The notes under the pieces are model-generated. The model saw only the letters and a program-made list of their open reading frames with translations. It did no database searches and had not been told where the DNA came from. The translations under genes were made by a program, and so were the position numbers. A stretch of DNA of 64,000 nucleotides from a virus, in IMG/VR virus record IMGVR_UViG_3300036884_000163, positions 1 through 64,000 of that record. The stretch is one strand, 5' to 3'. This document shows positions 32,153-40,935 of this stretch, in pieces (the stretch's first letter is position 1; each line of letters starts with the position of its first letter).

Positions 32153-33019
32153 TCAGTTTCCGACGTGGCCTAAGACAATGCCCTTCATCCGGCACTTCGC
32201 GGCCAATTCTTCGCGGATGCGGCCCGATTCTAGGCTTGATCCAAAGACTGGTGAGATGTCGTCTTTCAGCATCGCCTCGGCATTCGCCTGCTCGCGGCGC
32301 TCATGAGCAACCCTCGCGGCTTGCAGTTCGGCGACATGCTTCAGGCTTCGCCAGGCCCGCTCGGTGTCGCTAACCGACACGTCGCCACGCTCAGTGATCG
32401 CACGTTCGTTGTGCTGGATCGCTAGCTCCATCCACGATTGTCCAGGGATAGTGGGGAAGGTCTCTGCCAGATGCCATGACCCATCAAGCCTCTGTTCGTC
32501 ATGCGTAAACTGCCGTTCATAGACGCCGTGCGCTGGGAACTCTCCAAGTAACGGAAGATCGGGCCTGCCTTCTACATGCACTTCGTAGTGCTCGCGCGCG
32601 TAGTAATTCGGCGGATACCAGACTTGCAGCAGCCAGCCTTTGATGTCCGAGTAGCGCGGAATCCAGCGCATCTCCTCGACTACCCGGATGGGACTGTTTT
32701 GCGATACTCCCACCATGGCCGGCACGTCCATCTCGACTTCGATCGTCTTGCTATGGTCGGAGGGGTCGCGCATGACGTTCTTGCTTTTGCGCGTGCCGCT
32801 AAATTCCAGACCGCCCTGATCCTGCAATACTGTGTTCGGTTTCCAGTCGTGCCACCTGGCCCCGACATACACCATCACCTTTTCCGCGATGACCAGGCGA
32901 TAGCGGTTCTCGCCCCACGGGTTGACGCCACCCACATCGCGCAGCCACTTGCGGAGATGCTTGGGCGCTCTGCCGTCAGTTAATACGTCGTGGCGCTCGG
33001 GGAGAAGAGGGTGAATCAT
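32153..33019 (-). CDS. Hypothetical late protein, 288 aa
   Basis: The N-terminal region has GGVNPWGENRYRLVIAEKV and a WYPP motif; the C-terminal 80 residues form a coiled coil (ERAWRSLKHVAELQAARVAHE). I recall this pattern from uncharacterised phage structural clusters, but no function is named. It ends a run of three unnamed genes between capsid and adaptor. ATGA overlap with the small gene upstream. Confidence 0.65.
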   Translation of the reverse strand: MIHPLLPERHDVLTDGRAPKHLRKWLRDVGGVNPWGENRYRLVIAEKVMVYVGARWHDWKPNTVLQDQGGLEFSGTRKSKNVMRDPSDHSKTIEVEMDVPAMVGVSQNSPIRVVEEMRWIPRYSDIKGWLLQVWYPPNYYAREHYEVHVEGRPDLPLLGEFPAHGVYERQFTHDEQRLDGSWHLAETFPTIPGQSWMELAIQHNERAITERGDVSVSDTERAWRSLKHVAELQAARVAHERREQANAEAMLKDDISPVFGSSLESGRIREELAAKCRMKGIVLGHVGN

Positions 33020-33216
33020 TGTGCCCTGCCTTTGGCGTTCGCTTGAGTTATTAAGGACCGAAGAGTTTCAAGCGAATCGACAACGACATACTCGTTATGT
33101 GTTCCCGGAAGCATTCTCAGAACAGTGTTTGTCTTTAGAGATGGATTGACGTAGACATTCATGCCGTCAATTTGAGTATCTATACATCGAACCATTGCTT
33201 CTTGCATCAACACCAC
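33016..33216 (-). CDS. Hypothetical protein, 66 aa
   Basis: Its TGA overlaps the next ATG in translation order. Product MVLMQEAMVRCIDTQ..., with a mixed alpha/beta middle (MNVYVNPSLKTNTVLR). GTG start behind gcaggggg. It lies next to the plus-strand HNH gene, whose insertion may have separated it from the capsid gene. Confidence 0.55.
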   Translation of the reverse strand: MVLMQEAMVRCIDTQIDGMNVYVNPSLKTNTVLRMLPGTHNEYVVVDSLETLRSLITQANAKGRAQ

Positions 33217-33247
33217 ATTGCCCCCTGCTTACTAAGAAGATTACCAC

Positions 33248-33276
33248 TTGACATTTAGCACTTCACCTGATACGTA
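33248..33276 (+). promoter_or_regulatory. Promoter candidate for the inserted HNH gene
   Basis: A perfect -35 TTGACA (33248-33253), a 17-bp spacer and tacgta (33271-33276), preceded by an extended TGA. It is oriented toward the HNH ATG at 33285. No ribosome site lies in between, so the transcript may be near-leaderless. The -10 match is modest. Confidence 0.45.
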
Positions 33277-33284
33277 TAGATATT

Positions 33285-33773
33285 ATGGCAAACAGGAAGT
33301 TCGGCGATAAAAACCTCTACGAGTGGGCGCGCGAACAGTGTCTCGCGCATACGACAAACGACTGCTTGCTGTGGCCGTACAGCACAACTACTGAAGGTTA
33401 CGGTCGGCTTGGATTGCCACCCGGCAAGAAACTTGTGCTCGTTCACCGGCTCGCCTTCTTTTTCAAGTACGGACGCTGGCCGAAGGACAAGTGCCTACAC
33501 ACATGCGATACACCGCATTGCTTCAACTGGCGGCATTTGTTCGACGGCACGCAAGCGGAAAACGTTTCCGACATGATGAAGAAAGGGCGCGGCGTATTCC
33601 TTAAAGGCAGCGTACACGGCAATGCAAAGGTCAACGACAACCAGGTTCGTGCGATTCGTGCCCTTTATGCTGCTGGGATGTCTGAAGCAATCATCGCCGA
33701 GCAATTCGGCATGGCTCAGACAAACGTGAGCAGCATAGTTAGACGCAAAACATGGAAGCACGTAACAGAATAA
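33285..33773 (+). CDS. HNH homing endonuclease with C-terminal HTH, 162 aa
   Basis: HRLAFFFKYGRWP, then CLHTCDTPHCFNWRHLFDGT is the HNH_3 core (about 66-85), and NVSDMMKKGRG follows as in the family. The C-terminus (AIIAEQFGMAQTNVSSIVRRK) is a helix-turn-helix. It is on the opposite strand to the late operon and sits between the major capsid and downstream genes. It is a free-standing mobile endonuclease with its own promoter and a shared terminator. Confidence 0.88.
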   Translation: MANRKFGDKNLYEWAREQCLAHTTNDCLLWPYSTTTEGYGRLGLPPGKKLVLVHRLAFFFKYGRWPKDKCLHTCDTPHCFNWRHLFDGTQAENVSDMMKKGRGVFLKGSVHGNAKVNDNQVRAIRALYAAGMSEAIIAEQFGMAQTNVSSIVRRKTWKHVTE

Positions 33774-33793
33774 CTACTAGGTAGTATGAAACT

Positions 33794-33818
33794 AGGCAGG
33801 AACCAGAGATTCCTGCCT
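33794..33818. terminator. Bidirectional terminator between HNH and capsid genes
   Basis: aggcaggaa-ccagaga-ttcctgcct forms a perfect 9-bp stem (33794-33802, 33810-33818). T-rich sequence follows on the plus strand (attccaattctt), and the minus-strand exit is also AT-rich. It lies in the 87-nt gap between converging gene ends. Confidence 0.65.
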
Positions 33819-33860
33819 ATTCCAATTCTTAACTCTAAAGAACATCTAAGTCCTTTAGAA

Positions 33861-35153
33861 TCAATAACCCTGCAACGTGCCCGCGGGGACACCGCAGCCA
33901 GTGATAACTCCGTTTGCGAGTGCGTTATCGCAAAAGAACTGCTCGAAGTTAACATAACAACTTGCATATTGGAAATTTGGTGTACCCCCCTGGTTGTACG
34001 TGTTGTACACACGCGAACCGTTGACGGTCGGGAAGTACGGCTCTTTGAACATCACCCGGCCAAAGGAAGACGGCGCCAGCAGATACCACGCTTGCTGATC
34101 GGCGTGCTGGCCCCAGGTAATGCGCTTGCCTTCGATCCCGATTTTGTCGGTGCCGAAGAAGGGGTCAAACCCACCAGCCTTTCCGCCTTCCAACGGAATG
34201 TACTGCAGGTCGTAGCCGATTTCCTTCAGGCTGTTAATTTGCGAATCGTGTGTATAAATGAAGTCTTCGCCGACCGCGCTTTCGTCAACACGCGCCCGCC
34301 GCTGCGACATCAGCAACTGGATAGCCGAGCGAGTGATTACCGAGCCGCCCATGTCGAAGCCGTTCGCCACAACTTGCGGAGTGCTTCGTGGAACGCCGTG
34401 GAGTTCGCCCGCGGTCGAGTAGCTGACCATGTAGCGAAGCCCGTTGATCCACTTCGGAACGCCGTCGGTCAATCCTCCGTAACGGACATAATCGCCCGTG
34501 GTCGGATTGCCGTTGCCAGTCGTGCCCACCAGCGCGTTCTGAGTGCAGGTGAAATACTGCTGCGCTCCGAGCAATGCGCCCTTGTTCGCGATGGTCAGCG
34601 AGGTTCGAGTGACGTTGCCAGTCGGGTTGACAATATCGACTGTCTGGCCGATTTCGATGTTGCGAGCACCAAACGGCGTAGCGGCCAGATTGACCGTGTT
34701 GGCATTGGGTGGAACTGCCGACAAGCTGGCGAGAAATCCGGTGCCATCGGTGTGTAGCCCGATGTCTTCCCAGTTCTTCATCATTGTGGTCAGATCGCCC
34801 AGAGCTTTGACCACGTAGTTCTCGATGGCGACGTCTTCCACTTTGACGCCGACTAGGGCCATCAATTCGGTCCAGTTGGTTGCGGTCGAGATCGCGCTGG
34901 GGGTCACGCCGCCAGCGATGTACTGCGCTGCACTGCCCAGCGGGAATGCGCCGCCGTCCGGGTACACCGCACGGGAGTCGCCGCCAGCCAGAGCAATTTG
35001 CTGCACGATGCGGTAATCGCGGTTAGAGACGCGCTCGGCCCGGCCATTCTTCATCTTGGAGGCGAGTTTGTCGGTGGTGATAAGAAGGACTGGAATCTTG
35101 GAAGCGACTCGTTCCAGTGTCAGGTTAATCAGACTAGATACGTCTGCAGCCAT
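33861..35153 (-). CDS. Major capsid protein candidate, 430 aa
   Basis: It follows the scaffold gene in transcription order and has the length and composition of an HK97-fold shell protein. Supporting segments are a helical start (SSLINLTLERVASKIPVL), VQQIALAGGDSRAV, a loop region with YFTCTQNALVG, and an end with aromatic beta strands (WYLLAPSSFGRVMFKEPYF). A long loop or delta domain covers the N-terminal 50 residues. The call is by position plus architecture. Confidence 0.75.
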   Translation of the reverse strand: MAADVSSLINLTLERVASKIPVLLITTDKLASKMKNGRAERVSNRDYRIVQQIALAGGDSRAVYPDGGAFPLGSAAQYIAGGVTPSAISTATNWTELMALVGVKVEDVAIENYVVKALGDLTTMMKNWEDIGLHTDGTGFLASLSAVPPNANTVNLAATPFGARNIEIGQTVDIVNPTGNVTRTSLTIANKGALLGAQQYFTCTQNALVGTTGNGNPTTGDYVRYGGLTDGVPKWINGLRYMVSYSTAGELHGVPRSTPQVVANGFDMGGSVITRSAIQLLMSQRRARVDESAVGEDFIYTHDSQINSLKEIGYDLQYIPLEGGKAGGFDPFFGTDKIGIEGKRITWGQHADQQAWYLLAPSSFGRVMFKEPYFPTVNGSRVYNTYNQGGTPNFQYASCYVNFEQFFCDNALANGVITGCGVPAGTLQGY

Positions 35154-35232
35154 GGGAATTCTCCCGTTGAGTGGTTAGGCAGGACAAGGCTTGCAGTCCT
35201 AAGCCGTTGATTGTTCACGCGAGACAGAACAG

Positions 35233-36762
35233 TTAACGTTTCAGGGATGAGGCAAACACCTCGGCATCGGTCGGCATTCTACCGTTGGCCGCGAAGAAGT
35301 CGGTTTTGATCTTGCCGACCTCCTGCTCGGGAGTCATCACCGGAGCAGGTTTCGCCCCAGGAGTTGTGCCCGTTCCCTGATTCATCTTGTCGTTTTGGAT
35401 CTGCGTGTCGAGTTTCTTTTGCTTCTGCTGCTGCTTGGAAATAACTTTGCCGCCGTAGGCTTCCACTTCGCGCTTCAAAATCTTAGTGACTGCCTGCGTA
35501 AAAGTTGTGGTGGCGAGCGTCGTAATCCGTTGCTGGATTTCCGGCGTTCGTCCTTGCGCCCACCATTGGTTGATCTGGCCGAGATAATGGCGGTTCGTGG
35601 CCATGCCGTCCAAGGCTTCCGCGACCGCGTCCTTAGCAATGGATCGCTTCTCGTTATCGTTCAGGCTGGTTCCCGCCAGTGTGCTTTCGACGAAAGCCAG
35701 ACCTGCGGTTTCAAACTTGCTGTTGATTCCATCCTGAAAGATTTGCGCTTCTTTTTGGCCGGCTTCCGTTTTTGTCTTGGCCGCTTCCGCCCGATCCTTT
35801 GCGGCCTGGTCGATCAGTGCCTGATCTTCGGGACTGCGGGTTCCCGATGCCGCTTTCGCGCCGGAAAGTTTGCCGCCAGAATCGCGGAACTGCTGGCCGA
35901 GAATCAGTGCTTCTTTGACCCGCTCCGCTTCCGCCTGAAGACGCTCGCCTTCTTCTCCCGGAACCGCGGCATACGACTTAATCAGCCGTTCGACAGCGCC
36001 CATTGCCCCCAAAGTATCCCACTGCACGGCTGCTTGAGTGAATCTTGCGATGGAACCGTCAGTCTGGAAGCTGCCGTCTGCGTTCTTCAGCGGTTGACCG
36101 TCCGGGCCGATTATCTGCGACAGCGGCAGCGCGACCTTGGTGATGAACTCGTCGAAGCTGCCAACGTCTTTTATGTTTGGGAAACTTTCTTCGATGTCGT
36201 AGAAGTGCTGGGCCGATTCGCCCGCAAACTTCGCCGCTTCTGGTGTCGGAAACACTTCCTGAAACTGGCCAGTAAGTGCGGCACTGCGCGCAGTCTCGTA
36301 GAGCGTGTCCACGTCGATGCCGGATTTTTCCAGTTCCGCCGCGAGCGCCGGGTTGGTTTCCAGCGCCTTTGCCAATGTCGTAACCGGTAAGGGGCCGAGC
36401 GAGTCAAGCGGGTTCGGTTCAACCTTGGTTTCTGCGGCCTTGGCATCCGCTGCCGCCTTGTCTGCTGCCGCCTTTACTTCGGCAGCCTTCTCTTCATCCG
36501 TCTTGGGCGCGATCGCTTCCGCGGCTTTCTTGTCCGCCTCAGCTTTTTCCGCCGCAAGCTGCTCGGGCGTCTTGGCCGCTGCCGCTTCTTTCGGCTTCGT
36601 GCCTTCGGCTACCGACTCATGCACTGCTTCCCGCAATGCTGCCATCGGATCAGGCGCGGTGGTGGTAGTTTCGACGACGGGCGTAGCAGGAGTAGATTCC
36701 ACCGTTGCTACTGGCGGATCGGCGACTGCGACTGCTCCAGAGTTTACGATTTCATCGGCCAT
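35233..36762 (-). CDS. Scaffold-like protein, 509 aa
   Basis: The first 115 residues are extremely Ala/Lys/Glu/Pro-rich and disordered. The middle folds (PLPVTTLAKALETNPALAAEL, VGSFDEFITKVALPL). A long coiled coil (about 300-390) and a basic, Gln/Lys-rich segment (ISKQQQKQKKLDTQ) precede the end. This is the composition expected of a phage scaffold, immediately before the capsid gene. No protease motif is seen. ATG behind gaaggagataagca. Confidence 0.72.
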   Translation of the reverse strand: MADEIVNSGAVAVADPPVATVESTPATPVVETTTTAPDPMAALREAVHESVAEGTKPKEAAAAKTPEQLAAEKAEADKKAAEAIAPKTDEEKAAEVKAAADKAAADAKAAETKVEPNPLDSLGPLPVTTLAKALETNPALAAELEKSGIDVDTLYETARSAALTGQFQEVFPTPEAAKFAGESAQHFYDIEESFPNIKDVGSFDEFITKVALPLSQIIGPDGQPLKNADGSFQTDGSIARFTQAAVQWDTLGAMGAVERLIKSYAAVPGEEGERLQAEAERVKEALILGQQFRDSGGKLSGAKAASGTRSPEDQALIDQAAKDRAEAAKTKTEAGQKEAQIFQDGINSKFETAGLAFVESTLAGTSLNDNEKRSIAKDAVAEALDGMATNRHYLGQINQWWAQGRTPEIQQRITTLATTTFTQAVTKILKREVEAYGGKVISKQQQKQKKLDTQIQNDKMNQGTGTTPGAKPAPVMTPEQEVGKIKTDFFAANGRMPTDAEVFASSLKR

Positions 36763-36868
36763 TGCTTATCTCCTTCGAAATTCAGGCGTTGGGTTCAGGT
36801 TCGTCCCGCTGCCTGTGATGGTGGTGCGTGAGTTGTGAGGGGTAAGGCTTACTACATCTTGCCAACTG

Positions 36869-37018
36869 CTATGCCTTGGTCCGATCCGGTGTCATCGCCG
36901 AAAGTCGCAGTAGCGCTATCGTTACCGGCGACATCAACTCCCGTGTCGCCCGGTTCTGATCGTATTGGATAGCTTCCAGCCTTTTTGTGGTGTCTGGCGT
37001 GTTCTCTTTCACTGCCAT
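36869..37018 (-). CDS. Small helical protein, 49 aa
   Basis: Its ATG overlaps the upstream stop (TAATG at 37016-37020). Charged, helical product (MAVKENTPDTTKRLEAIQ, ATRELMSPVTIALLR). It is too short for the longer ORF set. Translational coupling in a structural operon supports it; function unknown. Confidence 0.55.
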   Translation of the reverse strand: MAVKENTPDTTKRLEAIQYDQNRATRELMSPVTIALLRLSAMTPDRTKA

Positions 37019-37221
37019 TACATCGCTCCCCTCTTCGGCATGGTGATCTTCGCTCTTACGTCAGCGATGGTTTCGACGCGCCATCGCTCGACGCTGAAAT
37101 CGTCGAACCGTTCGATAGACTGCTGATACTTCTTGAATTCTTCCGCTGCCGATTTAGAGGAAAACACGCCGCGGAGCATATTGAACCCACATCCGTCCTG
37201 CATTACTGCGAAAACGACCAT
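37018..37221 (-). CDS. Small protein after portal, 67 aa
   Basis: The portal stop TAA overlaps this ATG (TAATG at 37219-37223). Product VVFAVMQDGCGFNMLRGVF, then SAAEEFKKYQQSIERFDDFS, a short alpha/beta protein. The longer frame upstream overlaps the portal end and is not used. Function unknown. Confidence 0.55.
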   Translation of the reverse strand: MVVFAVMQDGCGFNMLRGVFSSKSAAEEFKKYQQSIERFDDFSVERWRVETIADVRAKITMPKRGAM

Positions 37222-39728
37222 TACATCGCTCCCCCGCCCGGCACTGGTGCGGATGGTCCGCCCTTGCCAGGAGGTGCCTGTCCTAACTTGCCGCCCCAAC
37301 CAGGCGTTCCCGCATCGAGCAGCGCCGGTCCTGCCTGTCCGGCAATCTTCTCCATCTGCATGGACATCACCGCCAGTTTCAAGTAGCCGCGAATTTGCAC
37401 GTCCGCGGGCGATCCTAGCGGCAATTCCTGCCAGTTCTTGATGCCGTAGCGGATCACCTGCGAAATGACTAAGTCCCACTTCCCAGAGAAGAACTCCTTG
37501 TCCGGTTCGACCGAGGGTTTCATCACCGGCATACCATCTGGCCCCGGCACGTTCGACGGAATCGGCTGCGCGCCCGGCGCGATCAGTGCGGTAATGTCCG
37601 CCTTGATCTTGTCAATGAAGATTTGCTCGGGCAGCTCGAAATCGTAAGGAGCCAAATAGCGCATGGCGCAACGCCTGTTTTCCGGGGTGTCCAGAACTTC
37701 CATGACTAGCGGGTTCGGCTCCCGGCCGCTCGCCATCTGGATCAGTTCTTTGTAGAGTGCGCGTTGCGCCTCGAAGTCAATCGGGTAGTCCTGATCCGCC
37801 AACGGTCGGGCATCGGCCTTTCCGTCAAGGTCGGCCAGTCGAATCGGTTCATTAGAGAAGTCGGATGAACTATCGCTTTTCGTGACCTTGTACTCGTCGT
37901 CAGTCGCGTTCTCTGCGAAGCAATCGACGCTTAAGGTTGCAGCTCGTGTCCATTCCGCGCGCAAAGCGTTCCAGTAGGGTAAGAGCGTGCCTTTAGCCGT
38001 ATCGAGCGCCTGCTCCTGCCCGCCCTTGGTCTTGATGTCCTTGTCCGAACCTCCGAAGGTCATCGGCGTCAGGCCAAGCAGTAATTGGAAATACTTGAAC
38101 AGTTGTTCAATCCACTGCGGAGCGGTCGCATCAAGATGGAATTCCGGCTGAAAGAAAACATCCTTCATGCTGCGGCCTACATCGCCGTTCACCGCCACGC
38201 CAATCATGGTAGCGGGCGGCAGAAAGACGCCGTTCATCCCCTCGCCGATGATCGTCTCGTTAAACAGAATCGGCGGACAGCCTATACGGTCATGCGCATC
38301 GTCCACTGAATCTGTCCGGTCATTGATCCGATCCTGGAAGTCGAGGCCGAGTTTGACTGGAGCTGTTGGGTAGGCTCCTACACCTTTTTCCGCGCCGCAC
38401 CAGGTCCACTGTTTCCGGAACACTGCAGGCTGGATGTCGATCAGTTTGTCTTGAAACCAGACCCCGACACATCCCTCGCCAACGTACTGCGCCAGTTCAT
38501 CGGCGTCTTCCTTCTTATCAATAGCCGCGATCGCGTCTTGCGTGTACCAGACGCGGTGCAGCGAGTTCATCTTTTGCAGCGTGTTCGTCCCAAAAGACGA
38601 GCCACCAGACCGCGAGCCGCCAGGGGAGGCAACCCTCATCCTGGCCTGCCGGGCAATCTCGCCGTCGGTGATGCCGGAATCGGAGCCGCTGTTTTTTGCC
38701 AGATCCCAGTTGTCTGGATAGAGCCGACGGAATGCTCCTTTGGTGATTTCCGCCTGGTAATCGCCGAGCGGTGTATTGGCAATCACTCCACCACCGTTCG
38801 TGTTGGCTTGAGGCATCACTTCCATACTCAAGCCATGCACCACGTCCCAGCGAACTTGGCCGTTTGGAACTTCCCGCTGTCCGGTAATCACCGGCATCTT
38901 GATTCTGGCGCCGGGGTAGAAATTCTCTTGACCTAACGGCTTTCCACACTGCGGGCAAGGCACGTTCTCTTGCAGGTTTTGACTGAGATCAACTGGAGCC
39001 TGACCGCCGCACTGCGGGCACTCGAAGCGATCGGGAGAGACTTGCCGCTCCTGCATCGACGTGATGTCTTCGTAATGCGTCCCGGTAATTCCGGGGTCCA
39101 TCGACCAGCGGATGTGCCGGAAATAATGGCCGGTCAGGAACAGGAATTCCTTGCACTGCTCGAGGAAATTCCGGTCCTCGTTGTCCGAGGAAATCTTTCC
39201 GTAGGCGCGATCTCTGGCAACGGCCGCTCTCGCATCGAGATCGGAGTCGGAGTCTCCCGGCCACCACTCTACCCCTGGAACCGTGCCGAACATGGAGCTC
39301 CATACCCTGCAGGCCCAGCCGATGACGTTGACGTTTTTCTGCGGAGTGTAGTCGGTATGGCCTTGTTCGGTGCCCGCGTTCGTCCCCTGCGATCGCATGA
39401 TGTCGTTGTAGCCGACATAGGCGCAGGTGAGCGGATCCCACCCGATGTGCTGGTTGCCCTTTTTGTACTCGATGGCGCGCGTAATGGAGCGAATGACTTC
39501 GCGCCGCTGCACCGACCAATCCTCGATGTGCTGCTTCCAGCAAGTCTTCAGGCCGGACTCGAACTTCGCTATCGCAGTTTTGTCCTGCGTTTTGAAGAAC
39601 GCGGCAAGGCGGTCTTCCGGCTTGCCAGTGGCCGGCGTCGCCGCGGAAGTTTCGGGACGCTGATCGGGCTTCTGATCTTCTGGGGAAGGCTGCCGGCCGT
39701 CGCCGAGTTGGAGAGTTGGACTTGCCAC
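37221..39728 (-). CDS. Portal protein with zinc ribbon, 835 aa
   Basis: It forms the dodecameric vertex through which DNA passes. Order and size fit: after the protease gene, before the small genes and scaffold. Family-like segments are KFESGLKTCWKQ, NVIGWACRVWSS, YFQLLLGLTPMTFGG and the acidic C-terminal half. Unusually, residues 237-261 form a complete C-x2-C ... C-x2-C zinc ribbon (CPQC at 237-240, CPQC at 258-261). The end is Gly/Pro-rich. It is longer than most podovirus portals. Confidence 0.78.
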   Translation of the reverse strand: MASPTLQLGDGRQPSPEDQKPDQRPETSAATPATGKPEDRLAAFFKTQDKTAIAKFESGLKTCWKQHIEDWSVQRREVIRSITRAIEYKKGNQHIGWDPLTCAYVGYNDIMRSQGTNAGTEQGHTDYTPQKNVNVIGWACRVWSSMFGTVPGVEWWPGDSDSDLDARAAVARDRAYGKISSDNEDRNFLEQCKEFLFLTGHYFRHIRWSMDPGITGTHYEDITSMQERQVSPDRFECPQCGGQAPVDLSQNLQENVPCPQCGKPLGQENFYPGARIKMPVITGQREVPNGQVRWDVVHGLSMEVMPQANTNGGGVIANTPLGDYQAEITKGAFRRLYPDNWDLAKNSGSDSGITDGEIARQARMRVASPGGSRSGGSSFGTNTLQKMNSLHRVWYTQDAIAAIDKKEDADELAQYVGEGCVGVWFQDKLIDIQPAVFRKQWTWCGAEKGVGAYPTAPVKLGLDFQDRINDRTDSVDDAHDRIGCPPILFNETIIGEGMNGVFLPPATMIGVAVNGDVGRSMKDVFFQPEFHLDATAPQWIEQLFKYFQLLLGLTPMTFGGSDKDIKTKGGQEQALDTAKGTLLPYWNALRAEWTRAATLSVDCFAENATDDEYKVTKSDSSSDFSNEPIRLADLDGKADARPLADQDYPIDFEAQRALYKELIQMASGREPNPLVMEVLDTPENRRCAMRYLAPYDFELPEQIFIDKIKADITALIAPGAQPIPSNVPGPDGMPVMKPSVEPDKEFFSGKWDLVISQVIRYGIKNWQELPLGSPADVQIRGYLKLAVMSMQMEKIAGQAGPALLDAGTPGWGGKLGQAPPGKGGPSAPVPGGGAM

Positions 39729-39731
39729 GAG

Positions 39732-40487
39732 TTACCAGGGCCGGCCGACATGAACCATCCACAGATCGGTGTCAGGGGCTGCGATTACACTGAAAGGCAT
39801 CCAGAAATAACCCCGCTGTCCCCAACCGTCTGACCAACTGTTCTGGATAAGCGCCAGTTGTTTCGGCAGGTCATATCCCAGACAAAGAACTTCGTGACCA
39901 CCGTCTGATGCTTCACCAGGTTTCGGTGGCGACATGATGCCAGTCTCTCCGACAGGGCCGGTCATAAACGACATTGGTACAGAGAACGCAACCAGTACCG
40001 GCCATGGCGTCGGATCGGCGAGGCAGGTCAGCACATCGTTCAGCGTGGCCAGCCGGTGATAGGCTCCGGTTCTGTATTTGAATGCGTTCGCCATCTGTTC
40101 TGGGGTTAGGGCGACTATCTTGCGTGACGCATCTGGGTAAAGCGAATCCTCGCACGCTCCAAATTTCGTGAGCATCTGGCAAGCCGTGCGCGGCATCGCA
40201 CCTTGTCCGTTCGGAAAAGTACCCTCAGCCTGCAATGCTTCCACGTACAGACTTAAGGGGCTAAGAACAGGCGACACCTTCTCGTAGCGGCGCGCAATCC
40301 ATTCGCGCCCCGAAGTGAAGGCATGACCAATACAGGTCGGTTGATCGCCCTGATCCTTGATTGGGCCACCAAACTCGCGCAAGTCAACCTGTTGCGGAAG
40401 CACTGGGATGCCACGACCTAGAGCAACGCGGTACATTCGATCCCGCACGTCATGCACGTCGCGGACCGCTCCATTCTTGCGAATCAT
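39732..40487 (-). CDS. Papain-like (C1A) cysteine protease, 251 aa
   Basis: The catalytic triad is visible: C52 in the block DQGDQPTCIGHA (with Q47 as oxyanion partner), H198 in DGGHEVLCLGYD, and N216 in IQNSWSDGWGQRGYF. The N-terminal 35 residues (VDLREFGGPIKDQ) match the mature start; no long propeptide is seen. It lies 4 bp upstream of the portal gene. It may process structural proteins or act at entry. Fully conserved active-site residues suggest activity. Confidence 0.85.
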   Translation of the reverse strand: MIRKNGAVRDVHDVRDRMYRVALGRGIPVLPQQVDLREFGGPIKDQGDQPTCIGHAFTSGREWIARRYEKVSPVLSPLSLYVEALQAEGTFPNGQGAMPRTACQMLTKFGACEDSLYPDASRKIVALTPEQMANAFKYRTGAYHRLATLNDVLTCLADPTPWPVLVAFSVPMSFMTGPVGETGIMSPPKPGEASDGGHEVLCLGYDLPKQLALIQNSWSDGWGQRGYFWMPFSVIAAPDTDLWMVHVGRPW

Positions 40488-40741
40488 CGCCCAAACGCCT
40501 TACTCATCGCTTCGGGGGGCATGGACGCGCCGGACTTCTTCGGCGCTTTGCCTTTGATCGCATTGTGAGCGGTCATCAGCCCTGCAATGTGATCGGCACC
40601 AGGACTGCCGTCAGGATGCATGGACTCCTCGCCGCCCATCATCGTGTTGCCTTCGTCGCCGTCCGGCTCGCGCTCCACGCGTAGTGTGTGGCCGCCGGCC
40701 ATCGACTTGATGTGCATCGCCTTGACTTTCCCTTTTGCCAT
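40484..40741 (-). CDS. Hypothetical protein, 85 aa
   Basis: ATGA overlap with the protease gene. It contains GGHTLRVEREPDGD, HPDGSPGADH and a helix toward the C-terminus; the start is basic (MAKGKVKAMHIK). A short type common in phage structural operons. Function unknown. Confidence 0.6.
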   Translation of the reverse strand: MAKGKVKAMHIKSMAGGHTLRVEREPDGDEGNTMMGGEESMHPDGSPGADHIAGLMTAHNAIKGKAPKKSGASMPPEAMSKAFGR

Positions 40742-40745
40742 AGTT

Positions 40746-40934
40746 TTAGTCTCCCTCGTTGTCCGCTACGTCCTTCTTCGTTTCCGAATCAATGACTTGG
40801 TAGAGTTCCGGCTTATCATTCTTTGCTGCGGCGATCGCCTCTTCTGCAGTATCGAAGTCGCCCTCGAAATCCCCCCAGCCACCGCACGGATAATAGGCCG
40901 CAAAAGTAAACAACAAGAACCGCTTCAACGCCAT
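40746..40934 (-). CDS. Small protein, 62 aa
   Basis: ATG behind gggagactgag. A short alpha/beta protein (LFTFAAYYPCGGWGDFEGDF, TAEEAIAAAKND). Pattern like small phage proteins of unknown function. Confidence 0.6.
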   Translation of the reverse strand: MALKRFLLFTFAAYYPCGGWGDFEGDFDTAEEAIAAAKNDKPELYQVIDSETKKDVADNEGD

Positions 40935-40935
40935 C

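Noticed and set aside
33774-33860. Group I intron around the plus-strand HNH gene
   Set aside because: The gene lies between complete genes, with a plain terminator and no split coding sequence.
35395-36390. 331-aa plus-strand frame
   Set aside because: Antisense to the scaffold gene; Arg/Cys/Phe-rich, no motif.
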